Shown here: positions 34,429 to 43,347 of the stretch, in pieces
Position numbering within the stretch: position 1 is the first letter of the stretch
How the letters are laid out: every line of letters starts with the position of its first letter
Source: Saccharopolyspora sp. SCSIO 74807
GTDB lineage: Bacteria > Actinomycetota > Actinomycetes > Mycobacteriales > Pseudonocardiaceae
Assembly (NCBI RefSeq): GCF_037023755.1
Contig: NZ_CP146100.1
Span: 4,743,501-4,807,500, forward strand
Direction: 5' to 3'
Length of the DNA: 64,000 nucleotides
Position numbers and translations under genes: made by a program
The notes under the pieces: model-generated
The model's database searches: none
What the model saw: only the letters and a program-made list of their open reading frames with translations
Told to the model about the DNA's origin: nothing

Positions 34429-35289
34429 ATGACCGCGCCCATCGTCCTGACCGCCGCACCCGTCGGCTTCGCCCCGGACGGCTCCGTCGACCTGGCGGCC
34501 TCGCGCCGCATCCTCGAGTTCATCGCGGATTCCGGCACCGACGGGGCGTTCGTGCTCGGCACCACCGGCGAGTTCCCGAGCCTGAGCAGGCAGGAGCGGC
34601 ACGAACTCGCGAAGCTCAGCCTCCAGGTGCTGCGCGGCAAGCGGGTAGTGGTGCACGTCGGCGCGCCAAGCGCTTTCCAGGTCCGCTCGCTGATCGCGGA
34701 CGTGCGCGAGCTGGGCGCGAGCGCGGTCGCGGTGATCACCCCGTACTACCTGCCCGCCGGGGACGACGCGATCGTGGAGTTCTACCGGTCGGTGACCGCC
34801 GCGGCCGACGACCTCGAGGTCTACGCCTACCTGTTCACCGCACGCACCGGGAACACCGTCGGACCCGAGCTGCTCACCCGGATCGCGGCGTTGCCGAACG
34901 TCGTCGGCGCCAAGATCAGCGGCGAGACGATCGAGGCGGTCGCCGCGTACCGGGAGGCGGTTCCGCCCGGCTTCCAGCTGTTCACCGGTGGCGACCGGGA
35001 CGTCGCCAGGGCGGCAGCGCATGGTGTCGACGGTGTCGTGTCCGGGGTGGCCTCGGTGTTCCCCAAGCCGTTCGTCGAGGCCGCCGCGGGCGCGCACGAC
35101 GACGAGGCGGCATCCCGGTTGCAGGCGGCGGTGGACATCGCCGTCGATGCCGTGCGCGGTGATCCGGAGCGGATGAAGGCCGGCTTGGCATTGCAGGGCG
35201 TCGCCGCCGGAACGAGCCGGATGGCGCTCGACTCGGTCGACGCCGAGGGACGTGCCGAGCTGGAGCGCGCGATCGCCGCGCTGAGGTGA
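34429..35289 (+). CDS. DapA/NAL-family class I aldolase
   Basis: Class I Schiff-base lyase of 286 residues. Seen: GTTGEFPSLS (44-53), Schiff-base Lys162 in VVGAKISGETIE, Tyr in VYAYLFTARTG (DapA has YNVPGRTG here, so this is not housekeeping DapA) and FTGGDRD. Possible reactions are cleavage of a 2-keto-3-deoxy sugar acid or of N-acetylneuraminate. It could complete the sugar-acid route implied at 4.7-9.3 kb, but it lies 25 kb away and so is only a possibility. AAGGAACG precedes the ATG. Confidence 0.88.
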   Translation: MTAPIVLTAAPVGFAPDGSVDLAASRRILEFIADSGTDGAFVLGTTGEFPSLSRQERHELAKLSLQVLRGKRVVVHVGAPSAFQVRSLIADVRELGASAVAVITPYYLPAGDDAIVEFYRSVTAAADDLEVYAYLFTARTGNTVGPELLTRIAALPNVVGAKISGETIEAVAAYREAVPPGFQLFTGGDRDVARAAAHGVDGVVSGVASVFPKPFVEAAAGAHDDEAASRLQAAVDIAVDAVRGDPERMKAGLALQGVAAGTSRMALDSVDAEGRAELERAIAALR

Positions 35290-35424
35290 CTCCCGCGAGG
35301 GGCGTGCCGGTAGCTGCGAAGTGCTGGTCGTGCCTCGCAGTCCGGGCGTTCTCCCCGCGGCGCCGGGAGGTCCGCTGTGGTCGGCGCAGCGAAGCCGGCG
35401 GCACGGATGCCGCCGGCACGCTCG

Positions 35425-35856
35425 TCATTTCGGGTCGAGCACGAACACCGGGATGTGCCGGTCGGTCTTTTCCTGGTAGTCGGCGTAGGACGGGTAGGCC
35501 GCGACGGCCCGGTCCCACCACTCGGCTCGTTCCGCGCCTTCGACCTCGCGTGCCACGTAGTCCTTGGTCACGGTGCCGTCCTGCAGCGGGAACTCGGGGT
35601 GTGCCTTGATGTTGTAGTACCAGCTGGGGTGCTCGGGAGCGCCGCCCTTGGACGCGATCACCGCGTAGCTGCCGTTGTGCTCGACCCGCATCACGGGGGT
35701 GTAGCGCAGCTTGCCGCTCTTCGCGCCGCGCAGGGTGAGCAGCACGATCGGTGACCCTTGGACGTCGAGGCCCTCGGTGGTCCCGGTTTCGACGATCTTC
35801 TTCGTCTGTTCTCGCACCCAGTCGGTGGGGTTGAACTCCACGGTCTCGTTCGACAT
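35425..35856 (-). CDS. Ddn-like (deazaflavin F420-dependent) nitroreductase family protein
   Basis: Protein of 143 residues with the family signature: [45 protein letters not shown] and [27 protein letters not shown]. Such proteins bind F420 and reduce quinones or other acceptors. The ATG at 35856 (MSNETVEF) fits homologue starts; an ATG five codons earlier is an alternative. It is convergent to the DapA-like gene. Confidence 0.9.
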   Translation of the reverse strand: MSNETVEFNPTDWVREQTKKIVETGTTEGLDVQGSPIVLLTLRGAKSGKLRYTPVMRVEHNGSYAVIASKGGAPEHPSWYYNIKAHPEFPLQDGTVTKDYVAREVEGAERAEWWDRAVAAYPSYADYQEKTDRHIPVFVLDPK

Positions 35857-36130
35857 GTGGGAGATCAACAACCGCGGAGCCGCCGTTATTCCGCGGATCC
35901 GCGGTCGGGAATCGGGCGGGCGCAGGCAGCGGTCGGTGCAGTCCGCCCCCGCGGTGCCGCTGCTGCTGTCCAGCCGTCACCGGTGACCAGCCGGACGCTT
36001 CGCGCGAAACCGGTGCGGGACCGAGATCGTCATGACTACCCTGACGCGAAGCAGCCGTCGCCCCATCACCAGCACCACCGGCTGCAGGCCGTGTGCAGCA
36101 CCTTTCGGGAGACCAGCGGGAAACCTGGGT

Positions 36131-37222
36131 ATGAGCCTGACTTCGTTGTTCGCATTCGTCCTGGTGCCCGCCTGGTTCATCTACCGGCTGGTGCGCGACC
36201 CGGGCAGTGCGGCGCTGCGAGCGGTGGTGGCCTGCCTGATCCTGCGGGCCGCGGACAGCCCCGCGGTCATGGCCGCCCTCCGCGACGCCTTCCACCTCGC
36301 TCCCGCGGTCGAGAAGCTGATCAAGAATTACGCGCTGGCCGGCAGCTGGTGTTGCTTGCTGCTGTTCTTCCTGTTCGCCGCCGGTGCCGGTGCGCGCAGG
36401 GCAGCGCGGGAGGCGGCGATCCTCGCGGCCGTACTGGGCGTGCTGACGCTGGCGGTGGTGCTCACTCCGAACCCGGATGCGGTTTACCCGACCGGCCCTG
36501 CGCTGGCCTCCGCCCGCTATCCGACGGTGCTGGTCTTCTACGTGCTCGGCAACGCCTACTTCGCCTATGCCACCGGCGCGGCGGCGATGTGGGCGGTGCG
36601 TTATGCCCGCGAATCCACCCGCAGGACCCGTTTCGGATTGCGACTGGCTTCGGCAGGTCTGGCCGCTTTCGCAGCGCTGTCCGGGTTGCGGGCCGTGCTG
36701 ATCGTGTTCCCGCACGCGCCTGCGTCGTCCGGTGTCGTGAACAAGCTGATCGGCCCGTCGCTGTGGCTGTTCGTGCTCGGGGTGTGCGTGGCCGGTGCGG
36801 TGGCCCGGCTCGCCGCCGCCTGGGTGTGGTGGCGGCACCGCCGGGTCTACAACGATCTGCAGCCGTTGTGGCAGGTCTTGCACGAGGCGTTTCCGGCGGA
36901 CGCGCTCGACACGCACCGGCGCCCGGCGCCGTGGTTCGACCGGATCTCGCCCGCCGGCTTGCATCGTCGTTACTGGCGGCGGCTGATCGAATGCCGGGAC
37001 GGGCTGGTGCAGCTCTCCCCGCACCTGGTCGATGTCGGGTTGGATCCGCAGCAGCCGGGCCGCATCACGTCCGAGCAGCTGCTGGAGGCTCTCCAACTGC
37101 GCAAGGACGGTGTGGTGCCGAGCTCGACGAGCGCGGTCCTCGTCGCCGCGCCGGCGGAAGGCGAGGACGCCGAAGCCGACGCCGAACAACTGCGCCAACT
37201 GTCGCTGTCCCTCGCCCGCTGA
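36131..37222 (+). CDS. MAB_1171c-family (DUF6545-like) membrane protein
   Basis: Protein of 363 residues with about seven transmembrane helices in the first 240 residues, then a cytoplasmic domain (WWRHRRVYNDLQPLWQVLHEAF, FDRISPAGLHRRYWRRLIECRDGLVQLSPHL). This matches the actinobacterial MAB_1171c putative transporter group, commonly found near XRE regulators; none is adjacent here. Function unknown. ATG at 36131 is preferred over a leader with mixed composition from 36032. It lies 26 bp before the amidohydrolase start. Confidence 0.8.
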   Translation: MSLTSLFAFVLVPAWFIYRLVRDPGSAALRAVVACLILRAADSPAVMAALRDAFHLAPAVEKLIKNYALAGSWCCLLLFFLFAAGAGARRAAREAAILAAVLGVLTLAVVLTPNPDAVYPTGPALASARYPTVLVFYVLGNAYFAYATGAAAMWAVRYARESTRRTRFGLRLASAGLAAFAALSGLRAVLIVFPHAPASSGVVNKLIGPSLWLFVLGVCVAGAVARLAAAWVWWRHRRVYNDLQPLWQVLHEAFPADALDTHRRPAPWFDRISPAGLHRRYWRRLIECRDGLVQLSPHLVDVGLDPQQPGRITSEQLLEALQLRKDGVVPSSTSAVLVAAPAEGEDAEADAEQLRQLSLSLAR

Positions 37223-37248
37223 CGTCCCCGACTCCGAGGTTCCCTTCC

Positions 37249-38445
37249 TTGCAACGCCTGCTCACCGCCCGAACCCTGCTGCGCGGACCAGTCGAGGACC
37301 GCATCGACGAAGGTGCCGTGCTGATCGACGGGGACACCGTGGTCGCCGCCGGGCCGACGGACGAGGTGGCCCGGCGAGCCGGGCCCGGAATCGACCGCGA
37401 GGACTTCCCGGACGGCACGATCCTGCCGGGCCTCATCGACGCGCACGTCCACCTCGCCTTCGACGGGACGGCCGAGGTCGTCGAGTCGTTGCAGCAGGTC
37501 GGTGACGAGCAGCTGCTGGCCGAGATGGCCGATCGCGCGCGCCGCATCGCAGCGACCGGTACGACCACCGTGCGCGACCTCGGGGACCGGTCGGGGTTGG
37601 CGCTGCGGCTGCGCTCGGCCATCGCCGGCGGCGACCGGTTCGGTCCGCGCATCCTGTCCGCCGGTGCCCCGTTGACGACTCCGGGAGGGCATTGCTGGTT
37701 CCTCGGGGGCGCGGTCGCGGGGCGCGCGGAGATCCGCGAGCACATTCGCCGCCAGGCCGAGCAGGGCGTCGACCTGATCAAGGTGATGGCTTCCGGCGGG
37801 CACGTCACGCCCGATTCGCCCAAGCCGTGGGAGGCCCAGTTCAGCGACGAGGACCTGCGGTTCATCGTCGACGAGGCCCACCGGCGCGGGCTTCCGGTAG
37901 CCGCGCACGCGCACGGCACCGCGATCATCCGCTCGGCGGTGGACGCCGGGGTCGACACGGTCGAGCACTGCACTTGGATGCGCCTGGACGGCCAAGGCGG
38001 TCTCGACGAGCACCCGGACATCGCCGAGCGCATGGCCGCTCGCGGCATCCGCGCCTGCCCGGCCTGGCCCTCGGACTGGCCCGCGCTGGTGCAGGCGCTC
38101 GGCCCGGACATCGCGGCCCGCTCCACGGGCAACATCGCGCGTACCGCGGAGTTCGGGGTTGAACTCATCGCCGGGACCGACACCGGGGTGATCCGTTCAC
38201 CCGCCGGGGCCGAACCCGCGGACGCGCTTGAGCTCTACACCCACCGGATCGGCATGTCACCGGCTCATGTGCTGAACATGGCCACGGTCCGCAGCGCCGC
38301 CGCCATCGGCCTCGGCGAGGTCACCGGCGCGCTCGTTCCCGGCCTGGCCGCCGACCTGCTCATCGTCGACGGCGACCCGACGGAATCCCTGGACGCACTC
38401 CGGCACCGCCGGCTGGTGCTCGCGCGAGGGCGGACACCGCAGTGA
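37249..38445 (+). CDS. Metal-dependent amidohydrolase (imidazolonepropionase/prolidase-like)
   Basis: TIM-barrel hydrolase of 398 residues. Seen: LPGLIDAHVHLAF with the HxH pair, LIKVMASGGHVTPDSP with the bridging Lys, AAHAHGT, TVEHCTW and ELIAGTDTGV with the catalytic Asp, then the closing AADLLIVDGDP. Substrates in this group include Xaa-Pro dipeptides and cyclic amides; not resolved. TTG at 37249 is the best start after GAGGT. It is probably cotranscribed with the membrane protein upstream. Confidence 0.87.
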   Translation: MQRLLTARTLLRGPVEDRIDEGAVLIDGDTVVAAGPTDEVARRAGPGIDREDFPDGTILPGLIDAHVHLAFDGTAEVVESLQQVGDEQLLAEMADRARRIAATGTTTVRDLGDRSGLALRLRSAIAGGDRFGPRILSAGAPLTTPGGHCWFLGGAVAGRAEIREHIRRQAEQGVDLIKVMASGGHVTPDSPKPWEAQFSDEDLRFIVDEAHRRGLPVAAHAHGTAIIRSAVDAGVDTVEHCTWMRLDGQGGLDEHPDIAERMAARGIRACPAWPSDWPALVQALGPDIAARSTGNIARTAEFGVELIAGTDTGVIRSPAGAEPADALELYTHRIGMSPAHVLNMATVRSAAAIGLGEVTGALVPGLAADLLIVDGDPTESLDALRHRRLVLARGRTPQ

Positions 38446-38476
38446 CACCAATGATGTTTTCTGATCACGCGGTGGG

Positions 38477-38989
38477 GTGTCCGATACGGACGCCGCGTTC
38501 GCCGGTTGGCGTGCGACACCGGCGAGCGAGCGTGCGCGGCTGCTGATTCGGGTTGCCGATGCCTACGACGCTCGCCGGGAGGAGCTGGCCAAGCTCATCT
38601 CGACCGAGATGGGCAAGGCGATGCAGGCGGCGGTGCGTCCGGCCGTCCTGACCGGCGTCACCAAGGACGTGGACGCCTACTCCGAGGAGATCTTCGGACC
38701 GGTGGCCGTGATCCACGGCGTCGATTCGTCCGACGAGGCCGTCGCGTTGGCCAATGACGTGGGCTTCGGGCTCAGCGGTTCGGTGTGGGGCAGCGACATC
38801 GAGCGCGCCCAGGAGATCGCCGACCGGCTCGAGGTGGGCATGGCCTACATCAACGAGCACGGCACCACCCTTCCCGGCCTGCCCTTCGGTGGTGTGAAGC
38901 GGTCCGGCTTCGGGCGCGAGCTCGGCCGCTGGGGAATGGGCGAGTTCGTCAACACCCGGCTGCGCCGGACTTCCACGACCAAGAAGTAG
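38477..38989 (+). pseudogene. Aldehyde dehydrogenase with large internal deletion
   Basis: An open 170-residue frame joins an ALDH segment near residue 30-80 (FAGWRATPASERARLLIRVADAY..REELAKLISTEMGKAM) directly to the far C-terminal part (YSEEIFGPVAVIHGV, LSGSVWGSDIERAQEIADRLEVGMAYIN, PFGGVKRSGFGRELG). About 270 internal residues are gone, including the NAD site, the catalytic Glu and the catalytic Cys. It resembles succinate-semialdehyde dehydrogenase. The deletion is in frame, so a stable protein could be made, but it cannot be an ALDH. Confidence 0.88.
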
Positions 38990-39617
38990 ACGCACCCGTG
39001 GGGCCACGAGGAGCGCCATCAAGTCCGGCAATTGGTTGTCGGCCTGCGATGTCCGGTACGCGGCCGGCGGCCCGTGGGTGTCGGTGGTGCTCGTAGTGGT
39101 GCAGGAACTCGGGCAGGGCCGCACGTCGTTGCGCCGACGGCGGTCCTGCCGCCCTCCTGGTTCTCCACGCCCGGACTCCGTTCTCCATGTGCAACTGCCC
39201 GCGCTGCTCGACGGGCCCGCGTCGAACGTGGCAGCCCCGCCGGGCCAAGGGGATCAGCGGGTCCCGGCGGGCAGCTCCAGCCGGTCATGGGGCGTCGTCG
39301 GGGATCGGCATGGGGCATGGGGTGTCGGCGAGTGCGGTCACCGGTCAGGTGGTGATGCGGTGGCCGAGGAAGACCGGGCGGTTGGCTTGTCCAAGCAGCA
39401 GCGGCAGGAGCTCGGCCGCGCGGACCCGGCCCCACCAGCCGTGCTGGGCCGGCCGTCGAGCGTCACGGACGTGCCGAGACTGCATTCAGCCTTTGTCAGA
39501 TCGACTGCCAGCACTGACGGGTGACTGCCAAGGCCCGGCGGAAAGATTCCGCGGCTGCTTCCGGACTCTTAGCGTGAGCGGTCGGCAATGCCGTCGCTTT
39601 CCACATTGGAGTTTCGA
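38990..39617. other. 628-bp non-coding decayed region
   Basis: No intact gene. It contains an IS481-like transposase relic (39010-39210, minus) and short frames of mixed composition. The last 80 bp carry the upstream region of the small secreted protein. Confidence 0.5.
39010..39210 (-). pseudogene. Relic of IS481/integrase-core transposase C-terminus
   Basis: On the minus strand, RRAALPEFLHHYEHHRHPRAAGR is followed by P..AGRQPIAGL. It resembles the IS481 end pattern ALPxFLHxYNHHRxHxAxxGxPP. The rest of the element and inverted repeats were not found. It abuts the deleted ALDH gene, so insertion followed by decay could explain both. Confidence 0.45.
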
Positions 39618-39935
39618 ATGCAGAAGCCAGTCAACTGGATCGTGTCGACCATGATCGTGCTGCTCGCGCTCGGCGGTGCAGCTCCGGCGGCCGGCGCGAT
39701 CGAGCGCGTGGAAGCCGCACCGCTTTCCGCGCCCGGGATCGCGAAGGACTGCGTGGCGAAGAACAACCCGGAGGACATCGCCATGAGCTTCATCGAGCGG
39801 TGCCGCAAGGGCAGCATTCACCGGGAGTTCCCCGGTACGCATTACTCCCAGCGCCTCGGCGACATCCAGCGCGGCCAGTCGAAGGCCGACAAGACGGCCT
39901 GGAAGCTGCTGAACGACGGCCGTTTCATGAAGTAG
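39618..39935 (+). CDS. Small secreted protein with toxin-like C-terminal motif
   Basis: Protein of 105 residues: signal peptide about 1-27 (helix WIVSTMIVLLALGGAAPAA, cut near AGA), then a short mature protein with two Cys. The tail GSIHREFPGTHYSQRLGDI..KADKTAWKLLNDGRFMK resembles the end of polymorphic toxins (REFP.....TL.EI ... KALKLL.D.RF.K), as I recall it. The next gene encodes a DUF4288 protein, a type that occurs as an immunity partner. A secreted toxin of unknown target is the favoured reading; the active site is not identifiable. Confidence 0.7.
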   Translation: MQKPVNWIVSTMIVLLALGGAAPAAGAIERVEAAPLSAPGIAKDCVAKNNPEDIAMSFIERCRKGSIHREFPGTHYSQRLGDIQRGQSKADKTAWKLLNDGRFMK

Positions 39936-40048
39936 CATCACGCTCGCACGCGACGTGCGCGGGGACGGCGGAGTCGATCCCGCGCACGTCCTGCCCCGGA
40001 AGTGGTCGAACTCCGGAAATGGCTGCTCGTCTCCGAAGAAGGGTCGCA

Positions 40049-40399
40049 ATGGCGCCGGACGAAGAAGCGAGGAACGAACCGTACATCGCGATTCTGCTCT
40101 ACGAGTCCGCGAGCGACGCGAGTGACTACGTGCCGCTCTACCGGGAGGACGTCGTCCTGCTGTGGGCGGCGAATCCGGAAGCGGCGACGCGGCGAGCCGA
40201 GCAGCGGGGCGAGCTGGCCGAGACCAGCTATCGCAACCGCGCCGGTGAGACCATCACGTGGAAGCTCAAGCACATCATCGACGTCACTTCCGCGCTCGAG
40301 GCCGACCTGGGCGTGGACGCGGACCTGCATTCCCGGCACTTCCGCGATTACCAGGCTTATCGGAGTTTCGAACCCTTCCTGTCCGGCTCGATCGAATGA
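40049..40399 (+). CDS. DUF4288-type protein, candidate immunity protein
   Basis: Cytoplasmic protein of 116 residues: EPYIAILLYESAS, YREDVVLLWAANPEAATRRAEQRGE, YRNRAGETITWKLKHIIDVT. This matches the DUF4288 layout, a compact fold often encoded next to toxins. GAAGG lies just before the ATG. It starts 114 bp after the small secreted protein and is likely cotranscribed. Protection against that protein is inferred from order alone. Confidence 0.75.
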   Translation: MAPDEEARNEPYIAILLYESASDASDYVPLYREDVVLLWAANPEAATRRAEQRGELAETSYRNRAGETITWKLKHIIDVTSALEADLGVDADLHSRHFRDYQAYRSFEPFLSGSIE

Positions 40400-40683
40400 G
40401 GGCCGGCGCTCATCTTTCGGTCTCTATAACCAGAACCTGGGAGTCCGCGTGGTGCAGCTGAACCCACCGCTGCCACGGTGTCCGACGACCAGTAGCGGCG
40501 AGCCACCGGCGACGTTGACGAGGGACGGAACCGGGTGACCGCGCACGGCGACCGCCCGGCCGTGACCTGGTCCTGACACCAACGGCAGTGCTCCACCTGC
40601 GCGCGAGACCACGCGAGACGAACGTGGTCTGTCCACTGTGGTCGAACTCGTCGAGCCGGCTCGGTGCTGATCGAGCGACCTCG

Positions 40684-42156
40684 TCACGCGAACAGCGACA
40701 TCACGAGGATGATCGGCAGCGAGATCACCGAGGCGAGGGTCATCGGGATGGCGTGCGTCTTGACCGTTCCCCGGGTGGTGAAGCCGAGCAGCGACTGGAA
40801 CATCCAGAAGAAGTTGCTGCTCACGTGTGGAACGAAAAGCGCACCGGAGCCTGCCGCGAGCGCGACGAGCACCACGGGCGTGTCGAGGCTGCCGGCGATG
40901 GGTGCCAGGATTCCGGCCGCGGTGATGCCCGCGACGGAGATGGATCCCAGTGCGATGTGCAGCACGGCTGCGACGAGCCAGACGAGCAGCAGCGGTGGCA
41001 GGAAGCCGGTGGAGAACGCCTTGCCGAGGACGTCGGCCATCCCGGAGCCCTCGATGATGGATCCGAGCGAGCCGCTGATGCCGCTGAGCACCAGGATGGG
41101 GCCGCACTGGCTCAGCGCGGTGCCGACGGCGGCGCTGATCTCCTCGCGCGGGCGGACCCGGCTGGCCAGGGCATAGGCGAGGCCGGCGCCCAGGAACAGC
41201 GCGATGACCGGGTCGGTCAGCAAGGTCACGGTGGCGGACTTGATCGACAGCGCCTCGGCGGCAGCCCCTGCGGCGATGAGCAGCAGGCTGACCAGGACGG
41301 GAGTGACCGACACGAACAGCGCTGGTTCGCGCCGCGTGGCACCGGCCTCCTGCCGCACCGCTTGCTGCGTGCTGGTTCGAGTCCCGCTCGCGCCGGACTC
41401 ACCGGTGACCGGCTCGCGGTTCGGGCTGCGGGAAGCGGCGGACCCGGTGCTGGGCTGTTCGGACGGGTCGTCGTGAGCGAGGGTTCCGCTGTCGACCGGC
41501 TCGTCGTCGGCCAGCTCGTCGAGCTCGGGGGTCCACTTCATGACACGCAGGAGACCGGCGTAGGCGAACATCGTGAGCAGCGCGGTGGGCAGGCCGACGG
41601 TGAGGCCCAGCAGGAACATCTGGCCCAGCGGAACTCGGAGGATGCCCGCGATGGCGACGGCGGCCACTCCGGGAGCCACGAAGACCAGACCGACCTCGAT
41701 GCCTGCGGTGAGCGCGCCGCCCATGACCGCGCGTCCGCGAGGTCCCAGCCGGGGTCCGAGGCGCCGGGCCAGTGGCGCCGATAGGACCAGCAGCACATCG
41801 GAGTAGATCGACGTGAACAGCGAGCTCAGCGCTGCGGCGAACACGTACGGGACGCTGCGTTCGCCGAACAGCTTCAGCGTGGCTTCGACCAGGCGCTGCA
41901 TCGTGTCGGTGACGGTCAGCAGCGAACCGAGGATGACGCCCAGCGCAACGAGGATGCCGATGTCGCCCATCACGTCCGCGAACCCGTCGGACACCGCCTC
42001 AACGGTGCCCGCGGCGCCGACCTTGGTGGTGAGTCCGAGGTAGAGGGTGCCGAACAGCAGCGCGAAGACCGGGGGGAACTTCAGCCGGACGATCGCCAGG
42101 ACGATGCCCGCGATGGCGACCGCGGTGTTGGCTAGCAGGAGGACTTGGTCGCTCAC
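40684..42156 (-). CDS. GntP-family permease, tartrate/malate/gluconate type
   Basis: H+-coupled sugar-acid permease of 490 residues with about 12-14 helices. Seen: SLLTVTDTMQRLVEATLKLFGER, TSIYSDVLLVLSAPLARRLG, GALTAGIEVGLVFVAPGVAAVAIAG, a hydrophilic Ser/Thr-rich loop (about 235-285), and GSISVAGITAAGILAPI with VPHVSSNFFWMFQSLLGFT near the end. GTG at 42156 has CTGGAG upstream; an ATG at 42216 would lie too close to the regulatory box. It is transcribed divergently from a LysR regulator and shares a 33-bp upstream box with the dehydrogenase gene, so tartrate or D-malate is the likely substrate. Confidence 0.87.
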   Translation of the reverse strand: MSDQVLLLANTAVAIAGIVLAIVRLKFPPVFALLFGTLYLGLTTKVGAAGTVEAVSDGFADVMGDIGILVALGVILGSLLTVTDTMQRLVEATLKLFGERSVPYVFAAALSSLFTSIYSDVLLVLSAPLARRLGPRLGPRGRAVMGGALTAGIEVGLVFVAPGVAAVAIAGILRVPLGQMFLLGLTVGLPTALLTMFAYAGLLRVMKWTPELDELADDEPVDSGTLAHDDPSEQPSTGSAASRSPNREPVTGESGASGTRTSTQQAVRQEAGATRREPALFVSVTPVLVSLLLIAAGAAAEALSIKSATVTLLTDPVIALFLGAGLAYALASRVRPREEISAAVGTALSQCGPILVLSGISGSLGSIIEGSGMADVLGKAFSTGFLPPLLLVWLVAAVLHIALGSISVAGITAAGILAPIAGSLDTPVVLVALAAGSGALFVPHVSSNFFWMFQSLLGFTTRGTVKTHAIPMTLASVISLPIILVMSLFA

Positions 42157-42240
42157 GGCGGCTCCAGATGAGAGGCGGTAGCCCGGGGCGGCCACCCGGT
42201 GCTCGTACCGACTCATCGTGACGTCGATCACCCCTGCTGT

Positions 42241-42273
42241 GTCCAAGATGTGTTTGCAGGCTGATCGATAGGC
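42241..42273 (-). promoter_or_regulatory. 33-bp regulatory box upstream of gntP-type gene (copy 1)
   Basis: Read toward the permease gene it contains GCCTATCGA, then GCCTGCAAAC, then TCTTGGAC. It matches the box at 43283 at 29 of 33 positions, in the same orientation relative to its gene. A LysR-type binding site joined to a -35-like TTGGAC is the likely meaning. Confidence 0.7.
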
Positions 42274-42362
42274 TTCAGCTATCTTCTTCGCGTCGGTGCA
42301 CGCGGTCTGCGCTATTCGGAAAGGGGCACCGTGCGCCGATCGTCGCGGAAAGCGGGGTCTTC

Positions 42363-43277
42363 GTGGATGTCCGGCAGCTGCGCCACTTTCTGGCGGTGGT
42401 GGACCACGGCAGCGTTCATCGGGCGGCCGAGTGCCTGTTCGTGGCTCAACCGTCGGTGACCCAGACCATCCGCAGGCTCGAAGCCGAGCTGGGCACGGAG
42501 CTTTTCCTCCGGCGAGGACGCGGGCTCGTGCTGAGCTCCTCGGGGACGGCGCTGGTCGGGCCGGCTCGGGAGGTCCTGCGATCCCTCGACGTGGCACGGG
42601 AGACCGTCGTCGCCGTCGACGGGCTGCGAGGCGGCAGATTGAGCATCGCGTCCATGCCGTCGCAGGTGGTCAGCCCGCTGACCGGGCTCCTGGCGGCGTT
42701 CGTGGACCGGTATCCCGGTGTGCAGGTCGGTGTCCGCGCCGCGGCCCGCCCGGATGACGTGCGGGAGGCCCTGCGCCGCGGGGATGCCGAGATCGGCGTC
42801 GTCGCTACGGGCGGGACGGCGGAAGCGCTGGCCGACCTCGACCGGCTGCCGCTGGAGGTCCAGTCCTTCGTGCTGGTCGCCCGCGACGACGCCCTGCTCC
42901 CTCCCGGTCCTGACGATCTGCGCATGAGCGATCTGCGGGGGCTGCCGCTGATCGCAGGTCAGCCGGGCACCGGCATGCGGCGGGTCGCCGACGCGATCGT
43001 GGCCGCCACCGACTGCCGCATCGCCGTGGAGATCGAGCACCGCGAGGGGCTGCTCCCGCTGGTGCTGAGCGGAGTCGGAGTCGCGGTCGTCGCCGACTCG
43101 TGGCGCCCGCTGGCCGATGCCGTCGGTCTGCAGGCGCGCCGCCTGGCGGTGGAGGACCGGCTCGACGTTGCGCTCGTGTGGCAGCGCCACCGGCTCGGCC
43201 CGGCGCCTGCGGCATTCGTAGCGGTGGCCGGTGGAACGGACGGGCCGGCGAGCGGGACGTCCGCCGCTCCCAGATAA
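42363..43277 (+). CDS. LysR-family transcriptional regulator
   Basis: Regulator of 304 residues: N-terminal winged helix 1-60 (MDVRQLRHFLAVVDHGSVHRAAE, AQPSVTQTIRRLEAELG) and a periplasmic-binding-like effector domain from about 90. GTG start at 42363. It is divergent from the permease and 70 bp upstream of the dehydrogenase, with the same 33-bp box before each of those genes. It probably activates both in response to the substrate acid. Confidence 0.92.
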   Translation: MDVRQLRHFLAVVDHGSVHRAAECLFVAQPSVTQTIRRLEAELGTELFLRRGRGLVLSSSGTALVGPAREVLRSLDVARETVVAVDGLRGGRLSIASMPSQVVSPLTGLLAAFVDRYPGVQVGVRAAARPDDVREALRRGDAEIGVVATGGTAEALADLDRLPLEVQSFVLVARDDALLPPGPDDLRMSDLRGLPLIAGQPGTGMRRVADAIVAATDCRIAVEIEHREGLLPLVLSGVGVAVVADSWRPLADAVGLQARRLAVEDRLDVALVWQRHRLGPAPAAFVAVAGGTDGPASGTSAAPR

Positions 43278-43282
43278 GCAAC

Positions 43283-43315
43283 GCCTATCGACCGGCCTGC
43301 AAACTCGTCTTGGAC
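43283..43315 (+). promoter_or_regulatory. 33-bp regulatory box upstream of dehydrogenase (copy 2)
   Basis: GCCTATCGA-CCG-GCCTGCAAAC-TCG-TCTTGGAC, 29 of 33 identical to the copy at 42241. It ends 32 bp before the dehydrogenase ATG and lies in the gap after lysR, so the dehydrogenase has its own regulated promoter. Confidence 0.7.
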
Positions 43316-43347
43316 GCTAACGGTCGTCGCCTCGTTCCATTAACGGC

